From: UBA1858 sp965227695 | GTDB lineage: Bacteria; Pseudomonadota; Gammaproteobacteria; UBA4575 | NCBI GenBank assembly: GCA_965227695.1 | Contig: OZ245760.1 | Coordinates: 2,542,001 to 2,606,000, forward strand | Length of the DNA stretch: 64,000 bases | Reading direction: 5' to 3' | Shown here: positions 16,442 through 25,073 of the stretch, one piece after another | Layout of the letters: each line of letters starts with the position of its first letter | Numbering within the stretch: position 1 is the first letter of the stretch | The notes under the pieces: generated by a model | What the model was told of the DNA's origin: nothing | Databases searched by the model: none | The model's input: only the letters and a program-made list of their open reading frames with translations | Position numbers and translations under genes: made by a program

Positions 16442-16624
16442 TTTCAAACGTACAGAAAGTGAATTTCACTGACCCGGGGGTGTACCCGGGGGCACCCCAA
16501 GGATGCGTCGGCCGCACATATTTCGAGGCTATCTGGTCTGCTACTAAATTTTATACGCGCGAAATTTTCACAATGCACGCGCACCAACACCAATCCCATA
16601 ACCAACTAACTAGAGGTAACACCT

Positions 16625-17239
16625 ATGGATATTCCATTTAGAACACTCACTGTCGAAGAAGCTGAAAAACAACTCGCTGATAAAGCACTCGACGTACAAG
16701 ACACAGCCGAAGCTTTGGCGACATCGGAAAGTGCCCTCAGCGATGCACATGCAGCCGATTCATCTGCTGATGTAATTTTAAAAGCAGAAGCCAATCTACA
16801 AAAATCAAAAGATGCCCATGCGCGGGCAATCAAAGCACACGACGCCGCAGAGAAAAGACTCAATCATGCATTGGATGCAAACAATGCCAAGCTTTTCCAT
16901 GAAGCGGAGAAGAAACGTGATGCAGCATTAAAGGCGCGCATCAATTTTGCTCAGGTCATCGACCGGACAGCTAAAGAGCGTGCCGCTGCACTCAAGCTTT
17001 GGCAGGAGTCCGATAAGGCATTAGCAGAATGTAAACGCGATGGTGCTGTATCTAAAAATGCAGCGCCCAGTATGCAGTACGGCAACAGACGCGCACTAAC
17101 ATTAGTTGAAATGGCGGATGCGCGTGCAGGACTACCCGGCACTGAAGGTAAATTCAAACTCAGCTATAGCAGTCGTGAGGCAATTCCATCCGCAGTCCAG
17201 CAAGTAAAGAGTGATAACCAGACAATTGTAGGAAAGTAA
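16625..17239 (+). CDS. Alanine-rich coiled-coil protein, packaging operon
   Basis: A 204-residue protein; residues 10-140 are an Ala/Lys/Glu-rich coiled coil (for example KKRDAALKARINFAQV) and the last 60 residues are less ordered with LTLVEMADARAGLP. The stop overlaps the start of the terminase small subunit by one base, so translation is coupled. Phage or satellite head-associated and packaging-helper proteins often look like this, but I recognise no family. Confidence 0.5.
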   Translation: MDIPFRTLTVEEAEKQLADKALDVQDTAEALATSESALSDAHAADSSADVILKAEANLQKSKDAHARAIKAHDAAEKRLNHALDANNAKLFHEAEKKRDAALKARINFAQVIDRTAKERAAALKLWQESDKALAECKRDGAVSKNAAPSMQYGNRRALTLVEMADARAGLPGTEGKFKLSYSSREAIPSAVQQVKSDNQTIVGK

Positions 17240-17733
17240 TGACCAAGGAAATCACTATAGAGGATTTACTAGGCGAATCAGAAAAGCCTACTCGCAAAAC
17301 ACGCGGGAAAAGTCCTGCAACGGAAGTCAATGAAGCGCGCTTTGTGGCTGCCTATCTAAAACATGGTAATGCAACAGATGCATACCTTGAAATGCGACCT
17401 GAAGTCCAAGAGACCTACGCCAAAAAGATGGGTGGAAAGATGTTGAAGCGTGACGGTGTGCGTAAGGAACTCGAAGCACGTAAGGATGAGGCTCGCGAAT
17501 TGGCAGTTGAATCTGGTCTGTATGACTTAGAACGAGCACATGACGAACTTAACGACAGAATTGAGCGTGCATCGCGTGAAGGCCAGCACTCCGCAGTGGC
17601 ATCCATGATGCGTGAGAAGTTGAAACTTCACAAGTTAGTGGATAGCAAGGAAGCCGTCGCACAAGCAGGCTTTGCAATCACCATTAATTCTCCAGATGGA
17701 GAAACTAAAGTTATAGGTACAAGCAATGAATGA
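17239..17733 (+). CDS. Terminase small subunit
   Basis: A 164-residue protein with the small-terminase layout: a basic N-terminus, a helix-turn-helix segment ARFVAAYLKHGNATDAYLEM followed by YAKKMGGKMLKRDGVRKELE, then a helical oligomerisation region and a short C-terminal segment. The family recognises the packaging site and hands DNA to the large subunit. It overlaps terL by eight bases. Confidence 0.8.
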   Translation: MTKEITIEDLLGESEKPTRKTRGKSPATEVNEARFVAAYLKHGNATDAYLEMRPEVQETYAKKMGGKMLKRDGVRKELEARKDEARELAVESGLYDLERAHDELNDRIERASREGQHSAVASMMREKLKLHKLVDSKEAVAQAGFAITINSPDGETKVIGTSNE

Positions 17734-19210
17734 TGTAACACGCATAAATTTTGAATCGCCCGGCCCGGTATCTGATGCTTTTTTGCATAGTAATGCAAAA
17801 GTGTCTTTATTACTTGGTCCGTACGGATCAGCAAAAACCACAACTGGGACCGTAACACTTATTAAAAACATTGCAGATAGCAAGCCTGATAGCGATGGTG
17901 TCATACGGTGGCGTGGCGTAGTACTTAGAAGTACATATCAGATGCTGACATCTGCACTTATACCTACATTTCAAAAGATTCTACCCGATAGTGTTGGCAA
18001 GATTACATTTGGTAGCCCTATCACTAAAACGATTAAAGCGCCTGGCATTGAAGCCACGATAGATTTCTTAGCGATGGATCAAGATGCTGATCGAAGACGT
18101 ATTGAAGGAAGTAACTACAACTTTGCATGGATAGATGAGAGCCGCGAAACGTCATGGGCATTAGTGCAAACCCTATTAACACGAGTACGCGCAAAGAATA
18201 ACAAAGGTGATGACCAGCCTTTGCGCATTATATTTACATCAAACCCATCCAGTAAACGTCACTGGATGTATGACAAGTTTGTTGAGAATGACCCACCCGG
18301 TTGGGAGTTGTTTAAGCAACCCGGTGGTCGTGATCCAGCTTATGAGAACAAAAAATATCTTCCAGATGATTACTACGACCAGATGGTTGCAACGTCTGAC
18401 CCCTCATTTGTAAAAGTGCATGTGGATTGTGAGTGGGGTGATGAGATCGTAGGTGCTGCAATCGTGCCTGAGTTTAAAGAAGACGTTTTTGTAGCTAAAG
18501 AACAGTTGCAATACAAACCGGGCATTCCATTAGTGATTGGTGCAGATTGTGGGCCTACCCTCAACAGTGCTGCATTGATAGCACAACTTGTTCCTTTGCA
18601 TAATGAGGGAAAAGTAATTGGTCAGCAATTACAAATCATTGGCGAGTGGTATGGAGAAAATAAGGGTGCGACTTCTGCCGCACGCGATTTACGCGCTGAA
18701 GTTGAATGGCGTTATGGTGAATTAGAAGTTAAGGAAGTGATAACAGACCCTAGTGCAGCAAACCAAAAGGAAATGGGCAACGAAACTATGTTCATTGATA
18801 TTTGGAAAGCCGCAACCGGCTGGAACATGCGCCCCTGTAAAACCAATCTAGTCAAACTACGCATTGAAGGCTTGCGTTCAATCTTCCAAAGGTTAGTGAA
18901 TGGCAATCCTGCCATCCTTATATGCCCTTCTTGTACAAACATAATATCCGCTTTGGCTGGTGAATATAGGTGGAAACAAGTTGTCACTTCTACGGGATTA
19001 TCAACCGATGACAAGATTGATAAACACAATCGCCCCTTTGCCGATTTAGGCGATGCTCTGGGCTACCTAGTGTTAGGCATTGGTGAGTACGACTTAATTC
19101 GAGACGTAGCACGCATGGGACGAAAACATGGGAAATTAAATAAGCCATTTATAGCAGACGGTGTGGAACAACATCCCGGTCTATATGGCAGCTACGACAA
19201 TTGGAGATAG
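17726..19210 (+). CDS. Terminase large subunit
   Basis: A 494-residue DNA-packaging motor. The ATPase domain has Walker A GPYGSAKT (residues 31-38) and a Walker B segment FAWIDES near 134-140, followed by the coupling motif IIFTSNP. The nuclease domain begins with an acidic residue in VIGADCGPT and continues with VITDPSA and DLGDALGYLV. All key motifs look intact. It lies between the small terminase gene and small unknown genes, with no portal gene following, which is unusual for a complete prophage. Confidence 0.9.
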   Translation: MNDVTRINFESPGPVSDAFLHSNAKVSLLLGPYGSAKTTTGTVTLIKNIADSKPDSDGVIRWRGVVLRSTYQMLTSALIPTFQKILPDSVGKITFGSPITKTIKAPGIEATIDFLAMDQDADRRRIEGSNYNFAWIDESRETSWALVQTLLTRVRAKNNKGDDQPLRIIFTSNPSSKRHWMYDKFVENDPPGWELFKQPGGRDPAYENKKYLPDDYYDQMVATSDPSFVKVHVDCEWGDEIVGAAIVPEFKEDVFVAKEQLQYKPGIPLVIGADCGPTLNSAALIAQLVPLHNEGKVIGQQLQIIGEWYGENKGATSAARDLRAEVEWRYGELEVKEVITDPSAANQKEMGNETMFIDIWKAATGWNMRPCKTNLVKLRIEGLRSIFQRLVNGNPAILICPSCTNIISALAGEYRWKQVVTSTGLSTDDKIDKHNRPFADLGDALGYLVLGIGEYDLIRDVARMGRKHGKLNKPFIADGVEQHPGLYGSYDNWR

Positions 19211-19212
19211 CG

Positions 19213-19407
19213 ATGAGTGAACTTGATTACGAATACAAAATTGAAGATGCGCTATTGGTTACGGACGAATACCAGAGGCGATGGTGGCAGTGGGACGACG
19301 GTCATCGTATTCCCTACTCAGTATCACAACCGCCAATGAAACGTAAGAAAACAGGTGTAGCTGATGGCGCAGACCAAAGTGAATTTGTAAGAGGACTATA
19401 CAAATGA
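19213..19407 (+). CDS. Small unknown protein downstream of terL
   Basis: A 64-residue hydrophilic product from the ATG at 19213, which has GGAG eight bases upstream and sits two bases after the terL stop. It is rich in aromatic and charged residues (YQRRWWQWDDGHRIPY). Unknown family; it belongs to the packaging operon. Confidence 0.4.
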   Translation: MSELDYEYKIEDALLVTDEYQRRWWQWDDGHRIPYSVSQPPMKRKKTGVADGADQSEFVRGLYK

Positions 19408-19472
19408 AATTTAACGAACGCACACCCCTAATGCCGGTTAACGGGTATTGGTCATATGCATTAGGGCGCTAG
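19404..19472 (+). CDS. Possible 22-residue peptide
   Basis: An ATG overlapping the previous stop (ATGA) opens a 22-codon frame ending just before the terminator hairpin. Coupled translation is plausible. There is no homology that I recognise. Confidence 0.3.
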   Translation: MKFNERTPLMPVNGYWSYALGR

Positions 19473-19513
19473 GTGTTTCTCTCTTTGCTTCCAGATCCTC
19501 GGGAGAGAAACAC
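19473..19513 (+). terminator. Hairpin terminator after the terminase operon
   Basis: An 11-bp perfect stem (GTGTTTCTCTC with GAGAGAAACAC) around a loop of about 19 bases. No strong T-run follows, so it may be a partial terminator or an mRNA-processing structure between terL and the scaffold-like gene. Confidence 0.55.
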
Positions 19514-19546
19514 TGACTTAACTAAATATATTTTGGAGAAATAGAA

Positions 19547-20233
19547 ATGAGTGAAGAAAATACAGTTGATAGCAATCAGCAAACCGAAGTGCAAACTACG
19601 GATCAGAGTTCCGCGCAGGAACAGTTTACAGCGATTAAAGAGCGACTCGCATCAGGTGACGCAACGCCCACTGACAAACGCCAGTTCCAACAGCTACGTG
19701 ATCATTTATATTTTAATGGCGCAGTACCAGATCACATGCGCGAACAATCTCAAGCGGAGGGCAGCACACCACACGATACCCTTGGCACATCGGAGCTATA
19801 TGAACCAGCGCAAGATGTAGAGGGTTTTAAAACGCCAAACAAAATACCTGAAGGCATCACACCCGATGATATCAATGGAATGAAACAACTCGCCTATGAT
19901 TTAGCATTACCCCAACACATCGGCGATGCTTTTATAGAGCGCATCACTCATCACATCGATGTTAATCAGCAAGAAAATGGTGTTGCTCAAATAGATCAAC
20001 TGGATCAAGAAGGGCTAGATGTTTATCTAGAAGAACTATTGCGTTGCTTTGGTGGTGATCAGGATAAAGCCGCAGAAGCCGCAGCAAAAGCTGAAAACTA
20101 TTTTGCACAATCTCTTCCCCAAGATCAGTTTAATAGACTGATGGAAGACCTTGGTCATTCAACTTTGGCTTTTGATCCAGTCATCATCACCAAGCTGGCC
20201 GCATTGCACGATGCGCGTGGTTTTAAACTTTAA
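19547..20233 (+). CDS. Putative phage scaffold-like protein
   Basis: A 228-residue acidic, Gln/Glu-rich soluble protein with a disordered N-terminus (residues 1-95). A helical segment follows (ITPDDINGMKQLAYDLALPQ, then KAAEAAAKAENYFAQ), and a C-terminal helix-rich part with HDARGFKL at the very end. The charge pattern and helix content resemble capsid scaffolding proteins of podo- and siphophages. No capsid protein gene is present, so this could act on a helper phage's capsid or be a leftover. Confidence 0.45.
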   Translation: MSEENTVDSNQQTEVQTTDQSSAQEQFTAIKERLASGDATPTDKRQFQQLRDHLYFNGAVPDHMREQSQAEGSTPHDTLGTSELYEPAQDVEGFKTPNKIPEGITPDDINGMKQLAYDLALPQHIGDAFIERITHHIDVNQQENGVAQIDQLDQEGLDVYLEELLRCFGGDQDKAAEAAAKAENYFAQSLPQDQFNRLMEDLGHSTLAFDPVIITKLAALHDARGFKL

Positions 20234-20271
20234 TCAGATTGACCTAAAGACTGAAGAGCAAGAGAAAAACA

Positions 20272-20604
20272 ATGTCCGACAAGGAAATACTGACAATAGA
20301 GGAAGCCAGTAGATATCTTCGGATACACCCTGAGACCTGTCGCAGAAAAGCAAGTATGGGTGAACTCCCTTGCGGCAAGATTGGCAGAGCTTATGTGTTT
20401 GTTAAATTCGACTTGCTTGAGCATATCAGAGCACAATACAATGAACCTTCGCGAAGATCGTCGGGTTCTAAATCAGGAGACACCCGATGGTTAAAAGAAG
20501 GAAAGGATCGAAAGTCTATTACACCGACTTCTACTCAAGTGGATCGAGAGTACGAATCTCTACTGGGACTACCAACAAGAAACAAGCCCAACAATTCGAA
20601 CTAA
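20272..20604 (+). CDS. AlpA/Xis-like helix-turn-helix protein
   Basis: The first 55 residues form a MerR-like excisionase-type domain (LTIEEASRYLRIHPETCRRK, then GELPCGKIGRAYVF). Such proteins control integrase or act as excision directionality factors. The C-terminal half is hydrophilic and its coding sequence overlaps the start of the integrase gene by more than 100 bases in another frame, a tight coupling typical of xis-int pairs. Confidence 0.75.
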   Translation: MSDKEILTIEEASRYLRIHPETCRRKASMGELPCGKIGRAYVFVKFDLLEHIRAQYNEPSRRSSGSKSGDTRWLKEGKDRKSITPTSTQVDREYESLLGLPTRNKPNNSN

Positions 20605-21515
20605 TCAAGAAGCAACAGTATTACGATAGGGAATTACTTGGCAGACATATGTGGAAAGATGCTGTTGTTCGGTATCTTGAGTATGTCACGAGCAGAAACC
20701 GGCAAACCCGTGATCATATTCGTCATTTTCAATACTTAGATCAGTTTCTAGGCGATTTACACCTAGATGAAATTAATGGTGACTTAATCTCTAGAATAAT
20801 TGAGATAAGACAGTCAGAAGGTGTTAAGGCATCGACTATTAACCGCCTACTTGCTTCCATAAGCGGTGTTTTTAACATGGCATATAAAAGATGGCAGTGG
20901 ATAGATAAAGTCCCTCCAATTCCACGTGAGAAAGAGCCAGCAGCCAGAGATCGCGTCCTGTCAGTGGAAGAATCCGAGAGACTTATTGGTTGTGCAGCAG
21001 ATCATTTAAAACCAATCATAAAGTTCGCCTTACAAACAGGTTTACGCAAAGGGAATATTTTAAATCTCAGATGGTCTCAAGTGGATCTGGACAAAAAGCA
21101 AATACATATTCAAGCAGAAGAATTCAAAAACCGGGATCATCACGTTCAACTAATCACAGATGAGACAGTAGAATTATTGGAGTCACTTCTACAAAACGCA
21201 TCTGCTGCCTGTGAATTTGTATTCACATACAAAGGCCAGCGTATTAATTCCATTAAAACGTCTTTTAATGCCGCTAGACGTCGCTCAGGTATCGCTCACT
21301 GTAGGTTTCATGACTTAAGGCGCACACAGGCAACACGGCTTCGTCTCGCTGGCGTACCAGCAGAAGACATACAAGCATTAAATGGGTGGAAGGATATTAA
21401 AACTGCATTGAAGTATGCGAGGCCCACAGAAGACAATTTACGAGCTAAACTTGAAAGGATAAGTTACTGGTCACAAATCCAGTCACAGTATAAAAAAGAA
21501 AGCGTGCTACACTAA
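20487..21515 (+). CDS. tRNA-Thr-adjacent tyrosine integrase
   Basis: A 342-residue integrase. It has a small N-terminal arm domain (KVYYTDFYSSGSRVRISTGT), a SAM-like core-binding domain (residues 55-140) and the catalytic domain with Arg187 in TGLRKGN, Lys214 in EEFKNRDH, His275-x-x-Arg278 in FHDLRRT, Trp301 and nucleophile Tyr310 in ALKYARP. It ends 42 bp from the right attachment site, so it is the element's own integrase. Its 3' end contains the 22-bp repeat also found near the left end. Confidence 0.92.
   Translation: MVKRRKGSKVYYTDFYSSGSRVRISTGTTNKKQAQQFELIKKQQYYDRELLGRHMWKDAVVRYLEYVTSRNRQTRDHIRHFQYLDQFLGDLHLDEINGDLISRIIEIRQSEGVKASTINRLLASISGVFNMAYKRWQWIDKVPPIPREKEPAARDRVLSVEESERLIGCAADHLKPIIKFALQTGLRKGNILNLRWSQVDLDKKQIHIQAEEFKNRDHHVQLITDETVELLESLLQNASAACEFVFTYKGQRINSIKTSFNAARRRSGIAHCRFHDLRRTQATRLRLAGVPAEDIQALNGWKDIKTALKYARPTEDNLRAKLERISYWSQIQSQYKKESVLH
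21468..21489 (+). repeat. 22-bp terminal repeat, right copy
   Basis: Identical to 6075-6096. It is within the last 15 codons of the integrase gene and 67 bp from the right attachment repeat, while the left copy is 139 bp inside the left one. Confidence 0.55.
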
Positions 21516-21556
21516 GAATGCTGGAGGCGTAATAGCTTGATATTCTGATGTATTTT

Positions 21557-21633
<77 letters not shown>

Positions 21634-21720
21634 CTTTTTGAACGCTGCCTGTGTCAGCGAGAGATGCTGGAGTTTGGCAGGGAGTGCAGTCTAGTTAAAT
21701 CTGCTGATCCAATCAATGCT

Positions 21721-22410
21721 TTATAGACACTTTGTCTCTAATATCAGCATTCGATCATTTTCGATCAGCATTTGTTCGATGATTTCGGGCTGAGGCCGCC
21801 TATTTTCCTGATCAAAATCTACCCAATACTCAGTGATTTCATCAAATCTCACTTCCATTTTTGGCTCCAGGCCCAATGCCTTTATATCCGCCATTTTTTC
21901 TCGCGCCGTTGAGAGCTTTTTGAATAGCCCCAGAGACACCGCATATTTTTGCGGTGGCGTCAGCCAGATATAGTATTCAGTAATATTGTTTTTACTGAGA
22001 AATTCAACCGTTTCCTCGGCTTCTTGTTGCGATTCCCTGGCTTCCAGGTACACCCAGTAGCTTTTGGGGCGTCGTTCATTGACCTGCCTTTGCCTGGCCT
22101 GTATGCCCGCAGTGAATAATTTTTCGTAAATTTCGTCGCTTTTTTGCTCTTTAGCAAAAGGACCCAGTGAATAGCATTTTGCATCTGCTGCACTGGTTTG
22201 AGATGGCAAGGCCTGCGGTGTTCGCGCTGTCTTCTCCACTTGACTCTCAGACGACCCATCATTTGCAGTCCGCTCGGATAGTAACTGGATAGGCTTATAG
22301 CCTGCAACAGACTGTGGTTGATCAGGCACTCTATGCCCCGAGTCATAGTGATTGACCCAATAGTAAAAGGCCAGGTTCACAAGGATTAAAAATAAAATCA
22401 ATGCACGCAT
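21721..22410 (-). CDS. SPOR-domain inner-membrane protein
   Basis: A 229-residue protein with one N-terminal membrane helix (residues 3-16), a Ser/Gln-rich linker and a C-terminal SPOR-like region (from CYSLGPFAKEQKSDEIYEKL to YAVSLGLFKKLSTAREKM). SPOR domains bind denuded glycan strands at the division septum. It starts three bases after the coaX stop, the last gene of the birA-coaX operon, an arrangement common in gammaproteobacteria. Confidence 0.8.
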   Translation of the reverse strand: MRALILFLILVNLAFYYWVNHYDSGHRVPDQPQSVAGYKPIQLLSERTANDGSSESQVEKTARTPQALPSQTSAADAKCYSLGPFAKEQKSDEIYEKLFTAGIQARQRQVNERRPKSYWVYLEARESQQEAEETVEFLSKNNITEYYIWLTPPQKYAVSLGLFKKLSTAREKMADIKALGLEPKMEVRFDEITEYWVDFDQENRRPQPEIIEQMLIENDRMLILETKCL

Positions 22411-22413
22411 CCG

Positions 22414-23163
22414 CTAACCCTGCATGATCTGCAAGCCCTCAAGTACCAGATGTGGCCTGTATTTACACCAGTTTTCATCACTTTCAGGCATTGCCGTGTG
22501 CAGCAGGCGGCTTTCACCACCGGTTAAAAATAATTGGTAGTGTTTACGCTTGCATAACTGTTTGGTGATGCCTCGTATGGCATATTCCAGCTGCAGCACA
22601 CAACCGGAGTACACGGCGTCACAGGTGTTGTCTGACAACAGCTGCGGTGTTCGGTTTTTATCGTCCAGCCTGATACCTGCTGCACGTTTAACTAATGATT
22701 CCTGCATCAACTGGACTCCCGGCATTATCAACCCGCCTTCGTGCTGACCACTGGCATCGATGGCATCTATCGTTGTTGCCGTGCCACAGTCTATCACTAT
22801 CTTGTTACCCGGACAGTGATGGTAGGCGGCTACCAGTGCCGCGTAACGATCCGCACCAAAGGAAAGGGCATCTTTGTATCCCAAAAGAATGTCAAATTTC
22901 TCTTTATGCGAGACATGAAAGGTCACTTCAATATCACACACCCTCGCGAGCTGTTGTAAAAAAACCTGTTCAAACTCGCTGCCCAACACACTCACTGCAT
23001 GAATGTGCTTCACTTTACTCAGATCAAAGGCATGGATACATTGATGCACCCGCTGATTCGTGTCTTGCTGCGAATACTTTAGGGTTTCAGCCTGTTGCAG
23101 AGTGCCATGCCCATACCTGGCCCATTTGCAGCATGTGTTACCAAAATCGATCAGCAAATTCAT
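22414..23163 (-). CDS. coaX: Type III pantothenate kinase
   Basis: The 249-residue cytoplasmic enzyme phosphorylates pantothenate, the first step of coenzyme A synthesis. Motifs of the ASKHA-fold type III family are clear: phosphate-1 loop IDFGNT (residues 5-10), the GADRYAALVAA motif, phosphate-2 DCGTATTIDAID and the GGLIMPG loop. The start overlaps the birA stop by four bases (ATGA), so the two are translationally coupled. Confidence 0.93.
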   Translation of the reverse strand: MNLLIDFGNTCCKWARYGHGTLQQAETLKYSQQDTNQRVHQCIHAFDLSKVKHIHAVSVLGSEFEQVFLQQLARVCDIEVTFHVSHKEKFDILLGYKDALSFGADRYAALVAAYHHCPGNKIVIDCGTATTIDAIDASGQHEGGLIMPGVQLMQESLVKRAAGIRLDDKNRTPQLLSDNTCDAVYSGCVLQLEYAIRGITKQLCKRKHYQLFLTGGESRLLHTAMPESDENWCKYRPHLVLEGLQIMQG

Positions 23164-24140
23164 TGTTGGCCTCGCAGGCTCACGTCTCCTGCAGAGATGT
23201 GCTGTAGTCCTTCATGGGTGTCAAGCAACAGACAGCCCTGACTGTCAATGCCTCGCGCCACACCTTCAATACTGCGATTCGGCCCGTGTAGTGTCACTGG
23301 CTTATCATGCATAATGTCCCAGCGTGCCCATTCTCTGACATGGCTGTCATTGCGCATGCCTTCGAACTGGTCGAGTACAGTGATCATCTGGCTAATCAGC
23401 GCAGCAATGATTTCGTTACGGGTAATAGCTGCCATCGGCATCTGACTGTGAATATCTGTCCACTGCTGATCAATTTGCACACGCTTTTGGCGCGACATCC
23501 ATACATTGATGCCACAGCCGATAATGAGGCGACTGGTCCCGTTAATTTCACCAGAGCACTCCAACAGCAGGCCTGCCAGCTTTTTGCCCTGACAGTAAAT
23601 ATCATTTGGCCATTTAAGCCCGAGTCTGGAAATGCCCAGCGCAGCCAGCGCCCTGACGACACTGATCGCCAGCATTGCGCTCAGCGCACCTGTTTCGCTC
23701 AATGATTTCTGCAATGGCCACAGTAATGACATATAGATATTGGCACCATATGGTGACTGCCAACAACGCCCGCGACGCCCTTTGCCTGCTGTCTGCATCT
23801 CTGCCAACACCACCGAACAGTGCTTTTTTGATGGAAGTGGCCAGTGGCGAAGATAGTCATTAGTGGAATCAATCTCCTGCAAAACTTCCAGGCACTCCAG
23901 CTTTTTATTAGCCCACGGCATCAATTTTGACTGGATGGCGGAGGCATTGAGCGCATCCAGAGGCTGCCTAAGCCGGTATCCTTTGCCCCTGACACGATCA
24001 ACCGCGATTCCCATTTGTTCAAGTCTCAGGATACAATTATGGATAGTCGCCCGCGTCACTTGCAAAGCGTCAGCCAGATCCTGCCCGGATTTAAACCGGT
24101 GATGATCGAGCCGGGCCAGAACTTCAATATGCGGCAACAT
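23160..24140 (-). CDS. birA: Biotin-[acetyl-CoA-carboxylase] ligase / biotin repressor
   Basis: About 326 residues from the ATG at 24140 (MLPHIEVL); a longer frame to 24197 adds a poorly conserved leader. An N-terminal winged helix (KSGQDLADALQVTRATIHNC) gives the repressor half. The ligase domain has EIDSTNDYL, the biotinyl-AMP loop KGRRGRCWQSP and the LKWPNDIYCQGKKLAGLL motif, and a C-terminal SH3-like domain ends the protein. It biotinylates acetyl-CoA carboxylase and may repress biotin genes. Confidence 0.93.
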   Translation of the reverse strand: MLPHIEVLARLDHHRFKSGQDLADALQVTRATIHNCILRLEQMGIAVDRVRGKGYRLRQPLDALNASAIQSKLMPWANKKLECLEVLQEIDSTNDYLRHWPLPSKKHCSVVLAEMQTAGKGRRGRCWQSPYGANIYMSLLWPLQKSLSETGALSAMLAISVVRALAALGISRLGLKWPNDIYCQGKKLAGLLLECSGEINGTSRLIIGCGINVWMSRQKRVQIDQQWTDIHSQMPMAAITRNEIIAALISQMITVLDQFEGMRNDSHVREWARWDIMHDKPVTLHGPNRSIEGVARGIDSQGCLLLDTHEGLQHISAGDVSLRGQQ

Positions 24141-24224
24141 GGTTGCGAAGATAAACGGACATATTCCATACACAAAATGGCAGGGAAATATCACCAACTA
24201 CAGGTACAATAATCATACTTGGTA

Positions 24225-24848
24225 ATGAATAATGTTATGCATATACTGACTCAGGCTATGTTTCGTGCCTTTAGTATTACGGCACTTTTTATAATCTGCG
24301 TGGCTGCCCATGCAGAATACTATGTTTATAAGCATAGTGATGGTACCACCTGGTACTCCGATAAAAATCTCCCCGCGGATAACTACAAGTTAATTGCAAC
24401 AATCGGGCGCCCGACCGCATCTGTGTCCTGCACTGGATCAATCAGTACACGGGCCCGGGACCATGCGCCCATTATACAACAGTACTCAGACTTGTACGGC
24501 GTCAATCAAAAACTAATCAAGGCCATTATCACTGTTGAATCCTGCTTTGATCGTTATGCTGTTTCACGTGTTGGCGCCAAAGGACTCATGCAGTTAATGC
24601 CCGAAACGGCCAAGAGCATGGGTGTACATAATGTTTTTAATGCCAAAGATAATATCCGTGGCGGGACACGCTATTTCAGGCAAATGCTTGAGCTGTTCGA
24701 ATTTAATGTTGAGCTTGCTCTTGCGGCCTATAATGCCGGACCAAATGCCGTAAAAAAACACAAAGGCATCCCTCCTTACAGGGAAACCCAGGGCTACGTA
24801 AAAAAAGTCATTCAGCACTACAACCGCTATTCTGAAGCAGAGTCATAA
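24225..24848 (+). CDS. Soluble lytic transglycosylase-like protein with DUF4124-type N-terminus
   Basis: About 207 residues. A signal peptide ends in AHA-EYY. A short DUF4124-like segment follows (YVYKHSDGTTWYSDK), then a goose-type SLT domain with catalytic Glu in TVESCFDRYAVSRVGAKGLM, LMPETAKSMGV, GTRYFRQML and LALAAYNAGPNAVKKH. It cleaves peptidoglycan between MurNAc and GlcNAc in the periplasm. The start is uncertain: ATG 24225, 24237 or 24258 all keep a signal sequence. Confidence 0.85.
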   Translation: MNNVMHILTQAMFRAFSITALFIICVAAHAEYYVYKHSDGTTWYSDKNLPADNYKLIATIGRPTASVSCTGSISTRARDHAPIIQQYSDLYGVNQKLIKAIITVESCFDRYAVSRVGAKGLMQLMPETAKSMGVHNVFNAKDNIRGGTRYFRQMLELFEFNVELALAAYNAGPNAVKKHKGIPPYRETQGYVKKVIQHYNRYSEAES

Positions 24849-25073
24849 CCCAGCCCGTATAATCCGGGCCGGCGAATACTGACACTATATTAACCCGGAC
24901 TAACGTGCAAGAATCATGGCTTAGCATCCAGTAACTCCTTGATAATGTTGTTTAGCAGACGATTAAAATCACAGAAAAATGCAGGAAAACATACAATAAC
25001 AATAAAATAATCCCACGCACGATGCGACTGTCGAACCTATCGATTAATAAACCCGGAAAATAATTTGCCCACC

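Larger units (their letters stand above)
15956..16624. other. Probable replication-origin region with iteron-like repeats
   Basis: This 669-bp block lies between the helicase and the coiled-coil gene. A 227-codon frame (15958-16641) crosses it, but its translation looks like read-through of repeats and I do not call it. It holds eight AGTGGCA-type repeats, a GCGACTC/GAGTCGC hairpin, a second 9-bp inverted repeat (16419-16441), and a GC-rich direct repeat of CCCGGGGG at about 16483-16503. Confidence 0.55.

Noticed and set aside
15958..16641. A 227-codon open frame starting three bases after the helicase stop.
   Set aside because: It spans the repeat array and hairpins, its translation looks like read-through of repeats, and it overlaps the start of the next gene. 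A short translated leader cannot be excluded.
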